From Corynebacterium massiliense DSM 45435 (lineage in GTDB: Bacteria > Actinomycetota > Actinomycetes > Mycobacteriales > Mycobacteriaceae), in the NCBI RefSeq assembly GCF_028609805.1, contig NZ_CP063189.1, positions 1,364,001-1,428,000 of the forward strand: DNA of 64,000 bases, read 5' to 3'. A model generated the notes under the pieces. It saw only the letters and a list, made by a program, of their open reading frames with translations, did not search any database and was not told where the DNA came from. The translations under genes were made by a program, and so were the position numbers. Positions 9,117 through 19,366 of the stretch are shown in pieces. Each line of letters starts with the position of its first letter. Position 1 is the first letter of the stretch.

Positions 9117-11990
9117 CTAGTCGCGCGGCACCTCGACCTCTTCGTAGGCCTGGATGACGTCGCCGACCTGGATGTCCGGGTAGGACAGCACCATGCCGCA
9201 CTCGTAACCGGCCTTGATCTCGTTGACGTCGTCCTTTTCGTGACGCAGGGACTCGACGGACGCGCTGTCCGCGATGACCTTGTTGTCTCGGACCAGGCGG
9301 ATCTTGGAGTTGCGGCTGATGGCGCCCTCGGTGACCATACAGCCGGCGATGATGCCGGCAGCCGAGGACTTGAAGAGCTGACGGATCTCGGCCGCGCCGG
9401 TGTCGCGCTCCTCGTAGATCGGCTTGAGCATGCCCTTGAGCGCCTGCTCGACCTCTTCGATGGCGCGGTAGATGACCGTGTAGTAACGGACATCAACGCC
9501 CTCGTTGTTGGCCATCTCAGTTGCCTTGCCCTCAGCGCGCACGTTGAACGCGATGATGACGGCATCCGACGCGGCAGCCAGCGAGACGTTGGTCTGCGTG
9601 ACCGCACCGACGCCACGGTCGATGATGTTGAGCTCGACCTCGTCGTCGATCTTGATGTCCAACAGGGCATCTTCCAGCGCCTCGACGGAGCCAGCGTTGT
9701 CGCCCTTGAGGATGAGGTTGAGAGTGGAAGTCTCCTTCAGCACCTTGTCCAGATCCTCCAGGGAGACGCGCTTCTTCGCCTTAGCTTGCAGGGCAGCACG
9801 CTTGCGCGCGTCACGCTGCTCCGCAATCTGGCGGGCGACGCGATCGTCTTCCACCACGAGCAGGTTGTCGCCGGCGCCCGGGACGCTGTTGAGACCCTGC
9901 ACCTGGACCGGACGGGACGGGCCAGCATCCTGGACATCCTCGCCGTACTCGTTGACCATGCGGCGCACGCGGCCGTGGGCCGCACCGACGACGATGGAAT
10001 CGCCGACGTGGAGCGTACCGCGCTGGACGATGACGGTGGCCACCGGACCGCGGCCGCGGTCGAGGTGCGCCTCGATGGCGGCACCCTGGGCGTCCATGTC
10101 CGGGTTAGCGGTCAGCTCGAGGGCCGCGTCGGCCGTCAGGATGACAGCCTCCAGCAGGTCGTCGAGGTTGGTCCCCTGCTTGGCGGAGATATCGACGAAC
10201 ATGGTGTCGCCGCCGTACTCCTCCGGCACGAGGCCGTACTCGGTCAGCTGGCCACGGATCTTGTCCGGCTGTGCGTCCGGCTTATCGATCTTGTTGACCG
10301 CCACGACGATCGGAATGTCCGCAGCCTTGGCGTGGTTAATCGCCTCAATGGTCTGCGGCATAACGCCGTCGTCTGCGGCCACCACGAGGATGGCCAAGTC
10401 CGTCGACTTCGCACCGCGGGCACGCATGGCGGTGAACGCCTCGTGGCCCGGGGTATCGAGGAAGGTGATGGCGCGCTGGCCACCCTCGACCTCGACATCG
10501 ACCTGGTAAGCGCCGATGCCCTGGGTAATGCCACCGGCCTCCTTGCCACGATCGTCGGTGTTGCGGATCGTGTCCAAAAGGCGGGTCTTGCCGTGGTCGA
10601 CGTGACCCATGACGGTGACGACCGGCGGGCGCTGGGCGAGGTCTTCCTCGGTGCCTTCGTCTTCGCCGAACTGCAGATCGAAGTGCTCGAGCAGCTCGCG
10701 GTCCTCGTCTTCTGGGGAGACGACTTCCACGGTGTAGTTAATCTCCGCACCGAGGAGCTGCAGCGTCTCCTCCGAGACCGTTGCGGTGGCCGTCACCATC
10801 TCGCCCAGGTTGAACAGAGCCTGGACCAGCGCTGCCGGATCCGCACCGATCTTCTCGGCGAAGTCGGACAGGGAGGCACCACGACGGAGGCGGACAGTTT
10901 TGCCGCCGCCGTCCGGCAGCCGAACGCCACCAACGACGTTCGGCGCCTTCATTGCCTCGTACTCGTGCCGCTTCTGCCGCTTCGACTTCTTCGACTTGCG
11001 CGGCGGGCCGCCCGGCCGACCGAATGCGCCGGCGGTACCGCCGCGACGGCCGCCGCGACCCCGGAAACCACCCGGCGGGCCACCACGACGTGGGCCGCCG
11101 CCGTGGCCGCCACGGCCACGGCCGCGTCCGCGGCCCTCGTTGGCGGACTTCGCCGGCATCGAGGCCGGGTTCGGGTGCGACGGCATCATAGCCGGCGACG
11201 GACGACGGCCACCGCTGGTCTTCGGTGCCGCCTTGTCCTTCCCCTGACCCGGCTTAGCTGCGCCCGGCTTAGCACCCGGCTTGGCGCCCGGCTTCGGACC
11301 AGGCTTGCCCTGGCCGCGGTTGCCGCGGGTACCGCCCGGACGCGGCGCCGGCCGGTCCCCACCACCGGTGGAGAACGGGTTGTTGGCTACGCGGCGAGTG
11401 CCGCCCGGCTTCGGCATCGGGCGCGGCATCGCGTTGCCCGGGGTCGGGCGCTGGCCGCCCTTGCCATCGCCTGCACCCGGCTTGCCAGCACCCGGCTTGG
11501 CAGCGCCCGGCTTCGGCGCACCTGGCTTCGGCGCCCCCGGCTTTGCGGCATCCGGCTTAGGAGCGCCCGGCTTGGCAGCCCCCGGCTTCGGCGCAGCGGA
11601 CTTTTCTGCACCCGGCTTCGGGGCGCCTGGCTTGGAAGCTCCCGGCTTCGGAGCGGCAGGCTTCTTCGCGCCAGGCTTCGGGGCGCCAGGCTTGGCTGCT
11701 CCGGACTTCGCGGCGCCAGGCTTGGCTGCACCCGGCTTGGGGGCGGCGGCCTTGGCGTCCTTCTTGCCGGCGGCTGGCTTCGACTTGCCGGATGCAGCTG
11801 CATCGGCGTTGGCGTCGGCGCCGCCGTTCTTCTCCTCGTAGACGGCGCGCATCTTCTTCACCACCGGCGGTTCGATGGTGGAGGACGCCGTCTTGACGAA
11901 CTCACCCTGCTCTTTCAGGGTTCCAAGTAGTTCCTTGCTGGTAACTCCGAGCTGTTTCGCTAGCTCGTGCACACGTAGCTTTCCGGGCAC
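9117..11990 (-). CDS. infB: Translation initiation factor IF-2
   Basis: GTPase that places fMet-tRNA on the 30S subunit. From the GTG at 11990 the protein has 957 aa and starts [14 protein letters not shown], the normal corynebacterial N-terminus. An upstream in-frame start at 12020 is possible but less likely, since AGGAG lies just before 11990. The IF2_N domain is followed by a long Pro/Lys/Gly/Ala low-complexity region (about residues 70-185), a Gly/Arg-rich stretch, then the G domain with GHVDHGKT (about 460), DTPGHEAF and NKID, and domains III-IV. It lies downstream of ylxR and nusA, as in most bacteria. Confidence 0.96.
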   Translation of the reverse strand: MPGKLRVHELAKQLGVTSKELLGTLKEQGEFVKTASSTIEPPVVKKMRAVYEEKNGGADANADAAASGKSKPAAGKKDAKAAAPKPGAAKPGAAKSGAAKPGAPKPGAKKPAAPKPGASKPGAPKPGAEKSAAPKPGAAKPGAPKPDAAKPGAPKPGAPKPGAAKPGAGKPGAGDGKGGQRPTPGNAMPRPMPKPGGTRRVANNPFSTGGGDRPAPRPGGTRGNRGQGKPGPKPGAKPGAKPGAAKPGQGKDKAAPKTSGGRRPSPAMMPSHPNPASMPAKSANEGRGRGRGRGGHGGGPRRGGPPGGFRGRGGRRGGTAGAFGRPGGPPRKSKKSKRQKRHEYEAMKAPNVVGGVRLPDGGGKTVRLRRGASLSDFAEKIGADPAALVQALFNLGEMVTATATVSEETLQLLGAEINYTVEVVSPEDEDRELLEHFDLQFGEDEGTEEDLAQRPPVVTVMGHVDHGKTRLLDTIRNTDDRGKEAGGITQGIGAYQVDVEVEGGQRAITFLDTPGHEAFTAMRARGAKSTDLAILVVAADDGVMPQTIEAINHAKAADIPIVVAVNKIDKPDAQPDKIRGQLTEYGLVPEEYGGDTMFVDISAKQGTNLDDLLEAVILTADAALELTANPDMDAQGAAIEAHLDRGRGPVATVIVQRGTLHVGDSIVVGAAHGRVRRMVNEYGEDVQDAGPSRPVQVQGLNSVPGAGDNLLVVEDDRVARQIAEQRDARKRAALQAKAKKRVSLEDLDKVLKETSTLNLILKGDNAGSVEALEDALLDIKIDDEVELNIIDRGVGAVTQTNVSLAAASDAVIIAFNVRAEGKATEMANNEGVDVRYYTVIYRAIEEVEQALKGMLKPIYEERDTGAAEIRQLFKSSAAGIIAGCMVTEGAISRNSKIRLVRDNKVIADSASVESLRHEKDDVNEIKAGYECGMVLSYPDIQVGDVIQAYEEVEVPRD
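11466..11750 (-). repeat. KPGA-type low-complexity coding repeat inside infB
   Basis: About 285 bp encode irregular repeats of Lys-Pro-Gly-Ala with variants such as [10 protein letters not shown]. At DNA level this is a degenerate tandem repeat of 15-30 bp units with the core CCCGGCTT. Such repeats change length easily by slippage and recombination. They lie in the poorly conserved N-terminal region of IF-2 and should not affect the GTPase core. Confidence 0.75.
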
Positions 11991-12104
11991 TTGACTCCTC
12001 ATAAGTTGGCTAGAGACCAAGCCCCGGGAAGCGTTCCCAGGCCTCGACCTCTAGGTTGCGGATATGACTTTCATCGCTGATGCTGCTTCATCGTTGATCG
12101 CCCA

Positions 12105-12467
12105 TCAGTGTTCGGTCTTCCTTACAGTCGATTGGTCGTTCACCGGCTCTCCCCCAGGATCAGCAGGCTGCTGAGCGTTCTGCAAGGTGAGGTACCGGCG
12201 GACGGGTTCGGTGTCCACGCTGCCAGGCACGCGGAGTGCGCGGTTGAACGCGCGCTTGGACTCCGCCAGCTCTAGCGCCCCCAGATCCGGCGACAGCCAC
12301 GCTCCCCTCCCGGGAAGCCGGCGGTGCGGATCGGCGACCACGACAACGCGACCGTCTTCGTCGCGGCGAGCGACGATGCGGAGCAGCTCCGTGTCGGGGT
12401 GCCGCGCCCGAGAAGCGATGCAGGTGCGCACTCGAGGGGCTGCGGAGGGCTCTGACATTTTTGTCAT
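12105..12467 (-). CDS. YlxR family RNA-binding protein (DUF448)
   Basis: Small basic protein of the nusA-infB operon; the family binds RNA, and in Bacillus YlxR is linked to RNase P and regulation. The 120-aa product has the motif RTCIASRARHP near residue 13 (family RxCxxxR) and LPGRGAWLSPD. The ATG at 12467 has GGAGGG 5 nt upstream. Encoded between nusA and infB as usual. Confidence 0.9.
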   Translation of the reverse strand: MTKMSEPSAAPRVRTCIASRARHPDTELLRIVARRDEDGRVVVVADPHRRLPGRGAWLSPDLGALELAESKRAFNRALRVPGSVDTEPVRRYLTLQNAQQPADPGGEPVNDQSTVRKTEH

Positions 12468-12571
12468 TCACGCCCTCCTTCCTCGTCTTACGTGCACATC
12501 CTGTTCTCGCCCTCGCACGTGGGAGCACGCGGGCCGGAAAATAGTTTACGCGAAAGACACCTAAATTTGAA

Positions 12572-12600
12572 CTTACTGCCACCGTTCGCGGGGCAGTAAG
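12572..12600 (-). terminator. Hairpin between nusA and ylxR
   Basis: CTTACTGCC (12572-12580) and GGCAGTAAG (12592-12600) form a perfect 9-bp stem with an 11-nt loop just past the nusA stop. Only a weak U-rich stretch follows on the minus strand. It may act as a partial terminator or attenuator within the operon. Confidence 0.45.
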
Positions 12601-12615
12601 CGCGTAGCGCGCGGC

Positions 12616-13629
12616 TTAGGAGGTCGGGGCCTCGACGTCGGAGTGGATGTCAATCTTCCAGCCCGTTAGGCGCGCTGCCAGGCGAGCGTTTTGACCTTCC
12701 TTACCGATGGCCAGGGACAGCTGGTAATCCGGCACGGTCACCCGGGCGATCTGCGCGTCACTATCGACGGTTTCCACGCGCACAACCTTTGACGGCGCGA
12801 GGGCGTTGCCCACATACACCTCGGGGTCGTCGTGGAAGTCGATGATGTCGATCTTCTCTCCGCCGAGCTCCCGCATGATGTTGTTCACGCGCTGGCCGCG
12901 CGGACCGATGCACGCACCCTTCGCATTGAGCCCCTTAGCGCGAGCGGTCACGGACACTTTGGAGCGGTGGCCGGCCTCGCGGGCGATAGCGATGATCTCG
13001 ACGGTGTCGTCGGCGACCTCGGGGATTTCCAGCTCGAACAGCCCGCGGACGAGCTCCGGGTGCGTCCGCGACAGGTTCACCTGCACGCGCGCGCCGTTTC
13101 GGGAGACACCGACGACGTAAGCCTTTACGCGGTCGCCGTGCTCCAGCTTCTCTCCGGGGATCTGCTCGGCCGGCAAGATGATGCCGTCCTGCGCGTCGAG
13201 CTCCGTGCCCAACTGCACCACGACGATGCCGCGGCGGTTCGCCGACACGTCACGCTGCACGACGCCGGACACGACCCGGCCCTGCAGGTGCGAGTAGGAG
13301 GAAAAGACACGGTCAGCTTCCGCATCCCGCAGGCGGTGAATGATCGCCTCGCGGACGGCGGGCGCGCCCACGCGCGAGAAGTTGTTCGGAGTGTCGTCGA
13401 ATTCGCTAACCACCTCGCCGGTCTCCGGATCAAGCTCGGAGACGACCACGGCCACATCGCCAGTTTCGCTGTCAATATCGACGCGCGCTCGCGTGTTCTC
13501 GCCCGCGTTGGTGTCGCGGTACTCGCGGTAGGCGTGCAGCAGAGCCTTGGCGATGGATCCGAGCAGGTCGCTAACGGCCACGCCGCGCTCGGCCTGGATG
13601 GTCTCTAGCGCCTTGACGTCAATATTCAC
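12616..13629 (-). CDS. nusA: Transcription termination/antitermination protein NusA
   Basis: Binds RNA polymerase and modulates pausing, termination and antitermination. The 337 residues comprise the N-terminal RNAP-binding domain, an S1 domain (about 110-180) and two KH domains (GACIGPRGQRVNNIM about 240; IGKEGQNARLAARLTGW near the end). It lacks the C-terminal acidic repeats of enterobacterial NusA, as is normal in Actinobacteria. The start is GTG at 13629, 2 nt after the rimP stop. Confidence 0.96.
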   Translation of the reverse strand: MNIDVKALETIQAERGVAVSDLLGSIAKALLHAYREYRDTNAGENTRARVDIDSETGDVAVVVSELDPETGEVVSEFDDTPNNFSRVGAPAVREAIIHRLRDAEADRVFSSYSHLQGRVVSGVVQRDVSANRRGIVVVQLGTELDAQDGIILPAEQIPGEKLEHGDRVKAYVVGVSRNGARVQVNLSRTHPELVRGLFELEIPEVADDTVEIIAIAREAGHRSKVSVTARAKGLNAKGACIGPRGQRVNNIMRELGGEKIDIIDFHDDPEVYVGNALAPSKVVRVETVDSDAQIARVTVPDYQLSLAIGKEGQNARLAARLTGWKIDIHSDVEAPTS

Positions 13630-13631
13630 TT

Positions 13632-14207
13632 TTAGTCCTCTCGATTGGCTGCGGCTTTTTCTTCCGCCTGGGCAAAAGGTAGATCGGCAGCCTCTTTTTC
13701 GGCTGCCGCCGTTTGAGCAAATTCAATTTCTACCACCGCACGGGAGATGTTTTCCAATCGCTCAATGCGGGTTTCCAGCTGCTTCTTCTGCGAGCGGAAC
13801 AGTGCTACTGTCTGCGGGTGGTCCGCGTCATCCAGGGCGCCGATGCGCCACTTTTCGCTCTTGCCGGGCACATCGCCATGCTCGATGCTGACCAGACGGC
13901 CCCGGTTGCGGCGCCAGTGCCGCGGCGCGGTCAGCGGCAAGTCCACGCCCGGAGTGGAGACTTCCAGGGTGTAGCCGGCGCCGAAGTTCAGCTTTCCGTC
14001 TGCCTCCGCGGCATCGAAGATTCCGGAGATCTCCCGGGACAGCTCCTCCAGAACATCCGAGGAGGGGTGGGTATCCCCGTCCACACGGATCACAACCTGG
14101 GATTTTTTGCCAGCTTGCGTGGTTTTGATGTCCTCCACGTCCAGCCCTCGTTGCCGGGCTGCGGGCTCCACAATCTCTTTTAAGGTGTCCGGTTCTGGGA
14201 AAGGCAT
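13632..14207 (-). CDS. rimP: Ribosome maturation factor RimP
   Basis: Needed for late maturation of the 30S subunit. The 191-aa protein begins with PEPDTLKEIVEPAARQRGLD; DVLEELSREISGIFD and GYTLEVSTPGVDLPLT are the conserved family segments. I chose the ATG at 14207 because a TACGCT -10 element lies exactly 7 nt upstream (leaderless), whereas the longer in-frame extension to 14603 overlaps the divergent lipoprotein gene. First gene of the rimP-nusA-ylxR-infB operon. Confidence 0.93.
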   Translation of the reverse strand: MPFPEPDTLKEIVEPAARQRGLDVEDIKTTQAGKKSQVVIRVDGDTHPSSDVLEELSREISGIFDAAEADGKLNFGAGYTLEVSTPGVDLPLTAPRHWRRNRGRLVSIEHGDVPGKSEKWRIGALDDADHPQTVALFRSQKKQLETRIERLENISRAVVEIEFAQTAAAEKEAADLPFAQAEEKAAANRED

Positions 14208-14214
14208 ACCCGCT

Positions 14215-14237
14215 AGCGTAACCCGACGCGGTACAGT
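14215..14237. promoter_or_regulatory. Divergent leaderless promoters of rimP and the DUF4439 lipoprotein gene
   Basis: TACGCT on the minus strand (14215-14220) is 7 nt from the rimP ATG. TACAGT on the plus strand (14232-14237) is 7 nt from the GTG at 14245. The whole intergenic region is 37 bp, so the two promoters overlap and RNA polymerase binding must be mutually exclusive. Confidence 0.6.
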
Positions 14238-14244
14238 CTTCGGA

Positions 14245-15210
14245 GTGAACCGCCGAATCCCCATCACCGTGACCGCAGCCCTCGCCGCGCTCCCCCTGAT
14301 TTCTGGGTGCCAGGCGCTTGACGATGCCGTCGCCCACTTCGGCCCGCGGCCCAACGACACACTGCAGGAATTGGTCGCCAGAGCCGACGAGGAAGCCGCG
14401 TACCTCGCCGGCGACGACCCGGATCTCAGCGCGTTGCGCGCGAAGCAATCGGAGCAGATCACCCGGGAGATTGGCCGGCTGTGCGGGACCGACAGCGACG
14501 GGGCTGTTCCCGATAGCTGCGCGGTCACCCGCGAGGACGATGAGGCTTCGCAGCACACTGGATCCGCGGATTCGAAGGAAGTTCTGCTCGCCGCGGCCGA
14601 CAATCAGCTCACACAGGCGGTGAAGGCACCGGAAGAATCACGCGCATTACTGGTCGAGCAGGCCATCGATCTACTCGGGCGCGCTTACGCCGAGGACGAC
14701 AAAGCCTTCGCTGGCCTCGCATCGACCAACGCGGGCAATAGCGCGCCACAACTGCCGGCACCAGGCGCGGACAAAGATCACATGGACAAGCACTTCGCTG
14801 ACTCCTTGACCGAATTACTGCACTGGCAGGACTCGGCGGTCTACGGACTCGATGAGGCACGCGCTTTCGTCACCGGAAACGATACCGATGCGCTGGATAC
14901 CCTCAACGGGCTCTACAGCCAGCGGGCCGAAGCGCTCCGTCAGGCACTGGGCACTAAACCCGATTCCGGGGCTGGCGCAGATGCGCCCGGCGCTACTCTC
15001 CCCGCGCCGAGCTACTCCCCCGACGGCGACGGGACTCTTCCCAGCGATGCGGCATCGGCGAAGAGCTTCGTCGCGGACGTCCAAGAGCAAGACGACACGC
15101 AGTGGACGGCCGCGGCGACTGCGGCGGCACAGGCCGGGGATGAAAACTGGGTCGCCTGGCTCGCCCACCAGGCCGCGCGCGGGCGTGTGGCCGACGGCAC
15201 TATCGGTTAA
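14245..15210 (+). CDS. Putative lipoprotein with DUF4439 ferritin-like domain
   Basis: A 321-residue Ala-rich exported protein. From the GTG at 14245 it begins with a lipoprotein signal (NRRIPITVTAALAALPLISGC) with a lipobox ISGC. The C-terminal part, helical with QDSAVYGLDEARAFV and EAGDENW-type segments, matches DUF4439, a ferritin-like helical bundle common in Actinobacteria. The divergent position next to rimP matches Rv2843. Function unknown; no metal-binding E-H pattern could be confirmed by eye. The in-frame upstream extension overlaps rimP and is rejected. Confidence 0.8.
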   Translation: MNRRIPITVTAALAALPLISGCQALDDAVAHFGPRPNDTLQELVARADEEAAYLAGDDPDLSALRAKQSEQITREIGRLCGTDSDGAVPDSCAVTREDDEASQHTGSADSKEVLLAAADNQLTQAVKAPEESRALLVEQAIDLLGRAYAEDDKAFAGLASTNAGNSAPQLPAPGADKDHMDKHFADSLTELLHWQDSAVYGLDEARAFVTGNDTDALDTLNGLYSQRAEALRQALGTKPDSGAGADAPGATLPAPSYSPDGDGTLPSDAASAKSFVADVQEQDDTQWTAAATAAAQAGDENWVAWLAHQAARGRVADGTIG

Positions 15211-15222
15211 GCTCCCATCACC

Positions 15223-15471
15223 ATGAGCTCCATCGATAAAAACACCCTCCTCACCCGCGCCTCTTTCGCCCTGCCCGTTCTCGCCTTCCCCCTTGCGTCT
15301 ATGGGCATCAACTGGCTGAGCTTCATCTGCTTTCTAGCCGGCATCGTGCTCGCGATTTACGTCATCGTCACCCACCGGGCACCGCGGAAGGAACGGTGGG
15401 TGCCGTTCGCCGGCCTTACGGTCGCGGCCCTCCAGCTCATCATCTCGATTGTCGCCGGATTTACCTCGTAG
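15223..15471 (+). CDS. Small membrane protein of unknown function
   Basis: An 82-residue protein with three hydrophobic segments (about residues 12-27, 30-48, 61-80) separated by a basic HRAPRKER loop that should face the cytoplasm. The ATG lies 12 nt after the DUF4439 gene stop, so it is likely cotranscribed. I do not recognise a family. Confidence 0.65.
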   Translation: MSSIDKNTLLTRASFALPVLAFPLASMGINWLSFICFLAGIVLAIYVIVTHRAPRKERWVPFAGLTVAALQLIISIVAGFTS

Positions 15472-15663
15472 CTCCCCCTGCAATAAACCCCCGGCAGCAG
15501 GACCCGTTATTTAACCGTTATCCAGCGGAAGCGCCGGTAGCCTGAACGGTTTCTGTGCACGTGAACAGGAAATTGTTAACCGCGTGAGCTTGACGGCGTG
15601 AGGGTACAGCCACGTAAGTTGGCTCGTCACAACTTCAAACACGAATGAATCCAACGTATCTGA

Positions 15664-16018
<355 letters not shown>

Positions 16019-16020
<2 letters not shown>

Positions 16021-16036
16021 GCGCTAATAGGCGCTT
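16019..16036. terminator. Small hairpin between convergent rpf and DoxX-like genes
   Basis: AAGCGC (16019-16024) and GCGCTT (16031-16036) form a 6-bp stem around the two convergent stop codons. There is no T-run, so confidence as a terminator is low. Confidence 0.35.
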
Positions 16037-16403
16037 ACGCGCGGCCTTTCCAGATGCGCCGCGCATACTCAATAAGGAGCACCTGCGCCGGCTGGCGCAG
16101 CACGTGGTAGACGCGTTTCCCACCCTTCTCGTTGCGCTCCAAGTATGCGTGGTAAAAGTTCGCTGGCCACACAGCTAGGAACAGAAGCATTGCGCTCAAC
16201 CCGCCAGTCCGGCGGGTTTTTTCTTTTGCTAACAGCGCACCGGTGGCGATCTCCCACACGCCGGAGGCGTAGTTGTAGAACCGCGCGCTGCCCGGCAGCT
16301 GCGGCGGCACAATCTTTTCCACGGTCTCGTCGGCCGCGAAGTGAATGACGCCCATGCCGGTCAGTGCTGCAGCGAGGCCGTACTTCTTGAGGAACTTCTT
16401 CAC
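16035..16403 (-). CDS. DoxX-like small membrane protein
   Basis: A 122-residue protein with three or four helices and the pattern GMGVIHFAADETVEKIVPPQLPG, which resembles the DoxX/DoxD-like family of actinobacterial membrane proteins. NFYHAYLERNEKGGKRVYHVLR is also typical. Molecular function unknown. The start is GTG at 16403 with GAAGGAGA about 11 nt upstream. It follows proS on the same strand with a 20-bp gap, so it may be in its operon. Confidence 0.72.
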   Translation of the reverse strand: MKKFLKKYGLAAALTGMGVIHFAADETVEKIVPPQLPGSARFYNYASGVWEIATGALLAKEKTRRTGGLSAMLLFLAVWPANFYHAYLERNEKGGKRVYHVLRQPAQVLLIEYARRIWKGRA

Positions 16404-16423
16404 GTCTTTACGTCTCCTTCTGC

Positions 16424-18181
16424 CTACTGGCCCCGGACCAGCTCAACGAGCTTGTCCACGATCTCGTCCTTGGGCACATTGAGGGTCTCGCCGCCGCGGA
16501 TGCGCAGCTCCACCATCCCGTCGGCGAACGCACGGCCCAAAATGGCGCAGAACGGCATGCCCAAAAGCTCCGCGTCCTTGAACTTGACGCCCGGGGAGAC
16601 CTTCTTGCGGTCATCGAAAAGCACCTCGATGCCGGCGGCGCTGAGCTCATCGACAAGCGCGTCGCCTGCCTCCAGCGCGGCCGCGTCCTTGTTCGCCACG
16701 GCGACGTGTACCTGGTACGGCGCGACATCGATGGGCCAGTTCAGGCCCTTGTCGTCGTGGTTCTGCTCGGCGAGAACGGCCATCATGCGGGAAATGCCGA
16801 TGCCGTAAGAGCCCATGGTCGGCACGGCGCGCTTGCCGTTTTCATCGAGGATCTGCACGTCGAAGGCCTCGGTGTACTTTCGGCCCAGCTGGAAAATGTG
16901 CCCCAACTCGATGCCACGCTCCAAGGTGAGCGTGCCGTGCCCGTCGGGCGCCGGGTCGCCTTCTCGGACCTCTGCGGCTTCCACGTACTCGTCCACTGTG
17001 AAGTCGCGGCCCGCAACCGCGCCCACCACGTGCCTGTCCGGGGTATCGGCGCCGATGATCCAGGAGCTTCCCTGCACCACGCGGGGATCGGCAAAGACCT
17101 TGAGCTCGCGCTCGTTGAACGCACGCGGGCCAACAAACCCCTTGTGCAAGAAGTCGTTGGTGGCAAAGTCCTTGTCGCCGGCCAGCTCGAAGGTGGCAGG
17201 CTCCAGGGAGGCCTCAAGCCGCTTGTCGTCCAGCTCCCGGTCGCCGGGGAGCACCACGACGGCCAGCTCCGGTTCTTCGCCCGGCTGAGCAACGCGGATA
17301 ACCACGGTGCGCAGGATGTCTGCCGCACCCGCCGCGTGCTCATCGACAGTCACGCCCTCCTTGCTCGCCCACGCGGCGAGGGAATCAATCGTGGTGACAC
17401 CCGGGGTCTCGCGCTCTTCGGCGGCCGGCAACGATTCCGGATCGCGCTCTTCCGGCCGCGGGGTCACAACCGCCTCAACGTTGGCGGCGTAGTCGCCGTC
17501 CGTCGAGCGGACGAAGGTGTCCTCACCGATCTCGGAGACCGCGAGGAATTCCTCCGACGCGGATCCGCCCATCGCGCCCGAGGTGGCCTTGCAGATGGCG
17601 TACTCGATGCCCAGGCGGTCGAAGATTCGCTGGTAGGCGGCGCGGTGACGGTCGTAGGACTCGTCCAAGCCGGCGTCGTCCATGTCGAAGGAGTAGGAAT
17701 CCTTCATCACGAACTCGCGCCCGCGCAGGATGCCCGCGCGCGGGCGTTCCTCGTCGCGATACTTGGTCTGAATCTGGTACAGGGTGACCGGGAAATCCTT
17801 GTACGACGAGTACATGTCCTTGACCGCGGAGGCGAACATCTCCTCGTGCGTCGGCCCGAGGAGCATGTCGGTCCCCTTGCGGTCCTTCAACCGGAACAGA
17901 TTGTCGCCGTACTCGGTCCAGCGGTTCGTCGTCTCGTAAGGCTCGCGCGGGAGAAGTGCCGGGAAGAGCAGTTCCTGCGCACCGATGCCGTTCATCTCCT
18001 CGCGCACGACGTCTTCGATCTTGCGCAGAGTGCGCAGCCCCAGCGGCATCCAGCTGTAGACACCGGGGGCGGCGCGGCGGATGTAGCCGGCGCGCACCAG
18101 GAGCTTGTGGCTAGGCACTTCCGCGTCGGCGGGGTCCTCACGGAGGGTACGCAAAAAGAGCTGAGACAGGCGAGTAATCAT
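16424..18181 (-). CDS. proS: Prolyl-tRNA synthetase (bacterial type with insertion domain)
   Basis: Charges tRNA-Pro in the cytosol. The 585 residues show class II motif 1 ([15 protein letters not shown], about 30-44), motif 2 ([16 protein letters not shown]), the editing insertion domain (about 220-400, removing mischarged Ala) and motif 3 ([17 protein letters not shown]). The ATG at 18181 has no Shine-Dalgarno, but a TATATT -10 element 7 nt upstream fits a leaderless mRNA. Diverges from yaaA. Confidence 0.97.
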   Translation of the reverse strand: MITRLSQLFLRTLREDPADAEVPSHKLLVRAGYIRRAAPGVYSWMPLGLRTLRKIEDVVREEMNGIGAQELLFPALLPREPYETTNRWTEYGDNLFRLKDRKGTDMLLGPTHEEMFASAVKDMYSSYKDFPVTLYQIQTKYRDEERPRAGILRGREFVMKDSYSFDMDDAGLDESYDRHRAAYQRIFDRLGIEYAICKATSGAMGGSASEEFLAVSEIGEDTFVRSTDGDYAANVEAVVTPRPEERDPESLPAAEERETPGVTTIDSLAAWASKEGVTVDEHAAGAADILRTVVIRVAQPGEEPELAVVVLPGDRELDDKRLEASLEPATFELAGDKDFATNDFLHKGFVGPRAFNERELKVFADPRVVQGSSWIIGADTPDRHVVGAVAGRDFTVDEYVEAAEVREGDPAPDGHGTLTLERGIELGHIFQLGRKYTEAFDVQILDENGKRAVPTMGSYGIGISRMMAVLAEQNHDDKGLNWPIDVAPYQVHVAVANKDAAALEAGDALVDELSAAGIEVLFDDRKKVSPGVKFKDAELLGMPFCAILGRAFADGMVELRIRGGETLNVPKDEIVDKLVELVRGQ

Positions 18182-18188
18182 GGGTGAA

Positions 18189-18206
18189 AATATACCCGGC
18201 TACCAT
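18189..18206. promoter_or_regulatory. Divergent leaderless promoters of proS and yaaA
   Basis: On the minus strand TATATT (18189-18194) is 7 nt from the proS ATG. On the plus strand TACCAT (18201-18206) is 6 nt from the yaaA ATG at 18213. The intergenic region is only 31 bp. Confidence 0.6.
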
Positions 18207-18212
18207 CGTTTT

Positions 18213-19004
18213 ATGTTCATCGTGCTCCCACCTTCTGAGACGAAAACCCACGGCGGCGATGGAAGTCCCCTCAATTTCGCGGAGTTGAGCTTCCCGGAGC
18301 TGACCCCAATCCGCAAGAGTATTGCCGCTGACCTGCAGGCTTTTCCTGTCGATGCCGCCGTGGACGCCCTCGGTCTGTCCGAGAAGAACCGGGCGGAGGC
18401 GCACGCCAACACACAGCTGTTCTCCTCCCCCACTACCCCGGCCATCGAGCGTTACTCAGGCGTGCTTTACGATGCGCTCTCGCCCGCCCATCTTCCCGAC
18501 TCCGCGCGCTGCCGCCTCGCCATCGGCTCTGCCCTGTTCGGCATCGTTGGCGCCCAGGACCCCATCCCGCATTACCGGCTGTCCGGGAACACGAAGTTGC
18601 CTGTACACGCCAGCGCGCAATCGGCGGCTGCGCCTGCGGCACCGACGATGAAAAAGCGCTGGGGACGCTCCATCACCCAGGCGCTGCAGTCGCTGCAAGA
18701 AGCGGGCGAGCTCATCGTCGATCTCCGCTCGGGTGCCTACCGGAACTTGGGCACAGTCCCCGGCGCCGTGACCGTCCGCGTGGAATCCGTGCGCCCGGAC
18801 GGCACCCGGAAGGTGGTCAGCCACTTCAACAAGCACTACAAGGGTCTGCTCGCCCGCGAGCTCGCCCTGGCGCCCGGAGCGGACGCCGCACGCAACGCCC
18901 ACGACGTCGCCGAGCTCGCGCGGGCCGCCGGGTTCGAAATCGAGGAGCAGGTCAACTCGGACACGACTAGCGGGGACGATTCCGAGCTCACCCTCGTGGT
19001 GTAG
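18213..19004 (+). CDS. yaaA: YaaA/DUF328 peroxide-stress protein
   Basis: The YaaA family lowers intracellular iron and protects DNA during hydrogen peroxide stress in E. coli; a DNA-binding fold has been reported. The 263-aa protein starts FIVLPPSETKTHGGDG, the family N-terminus (LSPAKT/LPPSETK). RYSGVLYDAL (about 80) and the NKHYKGLLAREL segment near the C-terminus are also conserved. I chose the ATG at 18213 over 18180, since the longer form overlaps proS and 18213 has a well-spaced -10 element. Cytosolic. Confidence 0.85.
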   Translation: MFIVLPPSETKTHGGDGSPLNFAELSFPELTPIRKSIAADLQAFPVDAAVDALGLSEKNRAEAHANTQLFSSPTTPAIERYSGVLYDALSPAHLPDSARCRLAIGSALFGIVGAQDPIPHYRLSGNTKLPVHASAQSAAAPAAPTMKKRWGRSITQALQSLQEAGELIVDLRSGAYRNLGTVPGAVTVRVESVRPDGTRKVVSHFNKHYKGLLARELALAPGADAARNAHDVAELARAAGFEIEEQVNSDTTSGDDSELTLVV

Positions 19005-19011
19005 GCCCCGC

Positions 19012-19290
19012 CTAACGCGCGCCTGTCCCCGGCCCCATATCCCCGTTGTTTTTGCCCCAGATGAACCAGACGATGGAGCCCAGGAAGGGAACGCAGAAGA
19101 CGACGAGGAACCACAGGGCCTTCAGGCCCGTGGAGTAGTTCGGTGAGCGCAGGATGCTCACGAAGGCGGCGAGGATGAACAAGAAGTAGGCGATGACGAG
19201 GGCAATCAACAGCCCGCCCATGCCCAGGCCCAAGAAGTTCAGGGAGACACCTGGGTCGCTGGTATCCGCGAGAATCTGCAGGGTTTCCAT
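19012..19290 (-). CDS. Small membrane protein with PLDc_N domain
   Basis: A 92-residue protein with two transmembrane helices (about 24-47 and 57-79) and the PLD-nuclease N-terminal motif SPNYSTGLKALWFLVVFCVPFLGSIVWFIWGK. This module is not catalytic. Similar small PLDc_N proteins (YxlE of B. subtilis) are encoded with YxlFG-type ABC transporters and act as accessory or regulatory subunits. The next genes upstream on the same strand are exactly such an ABC permease and ATPase. ATG with AAAGGA 10 nt upstream. Confidence 0.78.
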   Translation of the reverse strand: METLQILADTSDPGVSLNFLGLGMGGLLIALVIAYFLFILAAFVSILRSPNYSTGLKALWFLVVFCVPFLGSIVWFIWGKNNGDMGPGTGAR

Positions 19291-19366
19291 TGGTCGATTC
19301 CTTTCCGTGAGTGGGTTTGTGAATGGGTGAAATGCGATGTTCCCGGCGCGCTAGCGCACCGCTGGG

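Noticed and set aside
9240..11930. 896-codon open frame on the plus strand opposite infB
   Set aside because: It is antisense to infB and is open only because of the high GC and repeat content. Composition is Arg/Leu-rich, no ribosome binding site or family motif, and infB on the other strand is certain.
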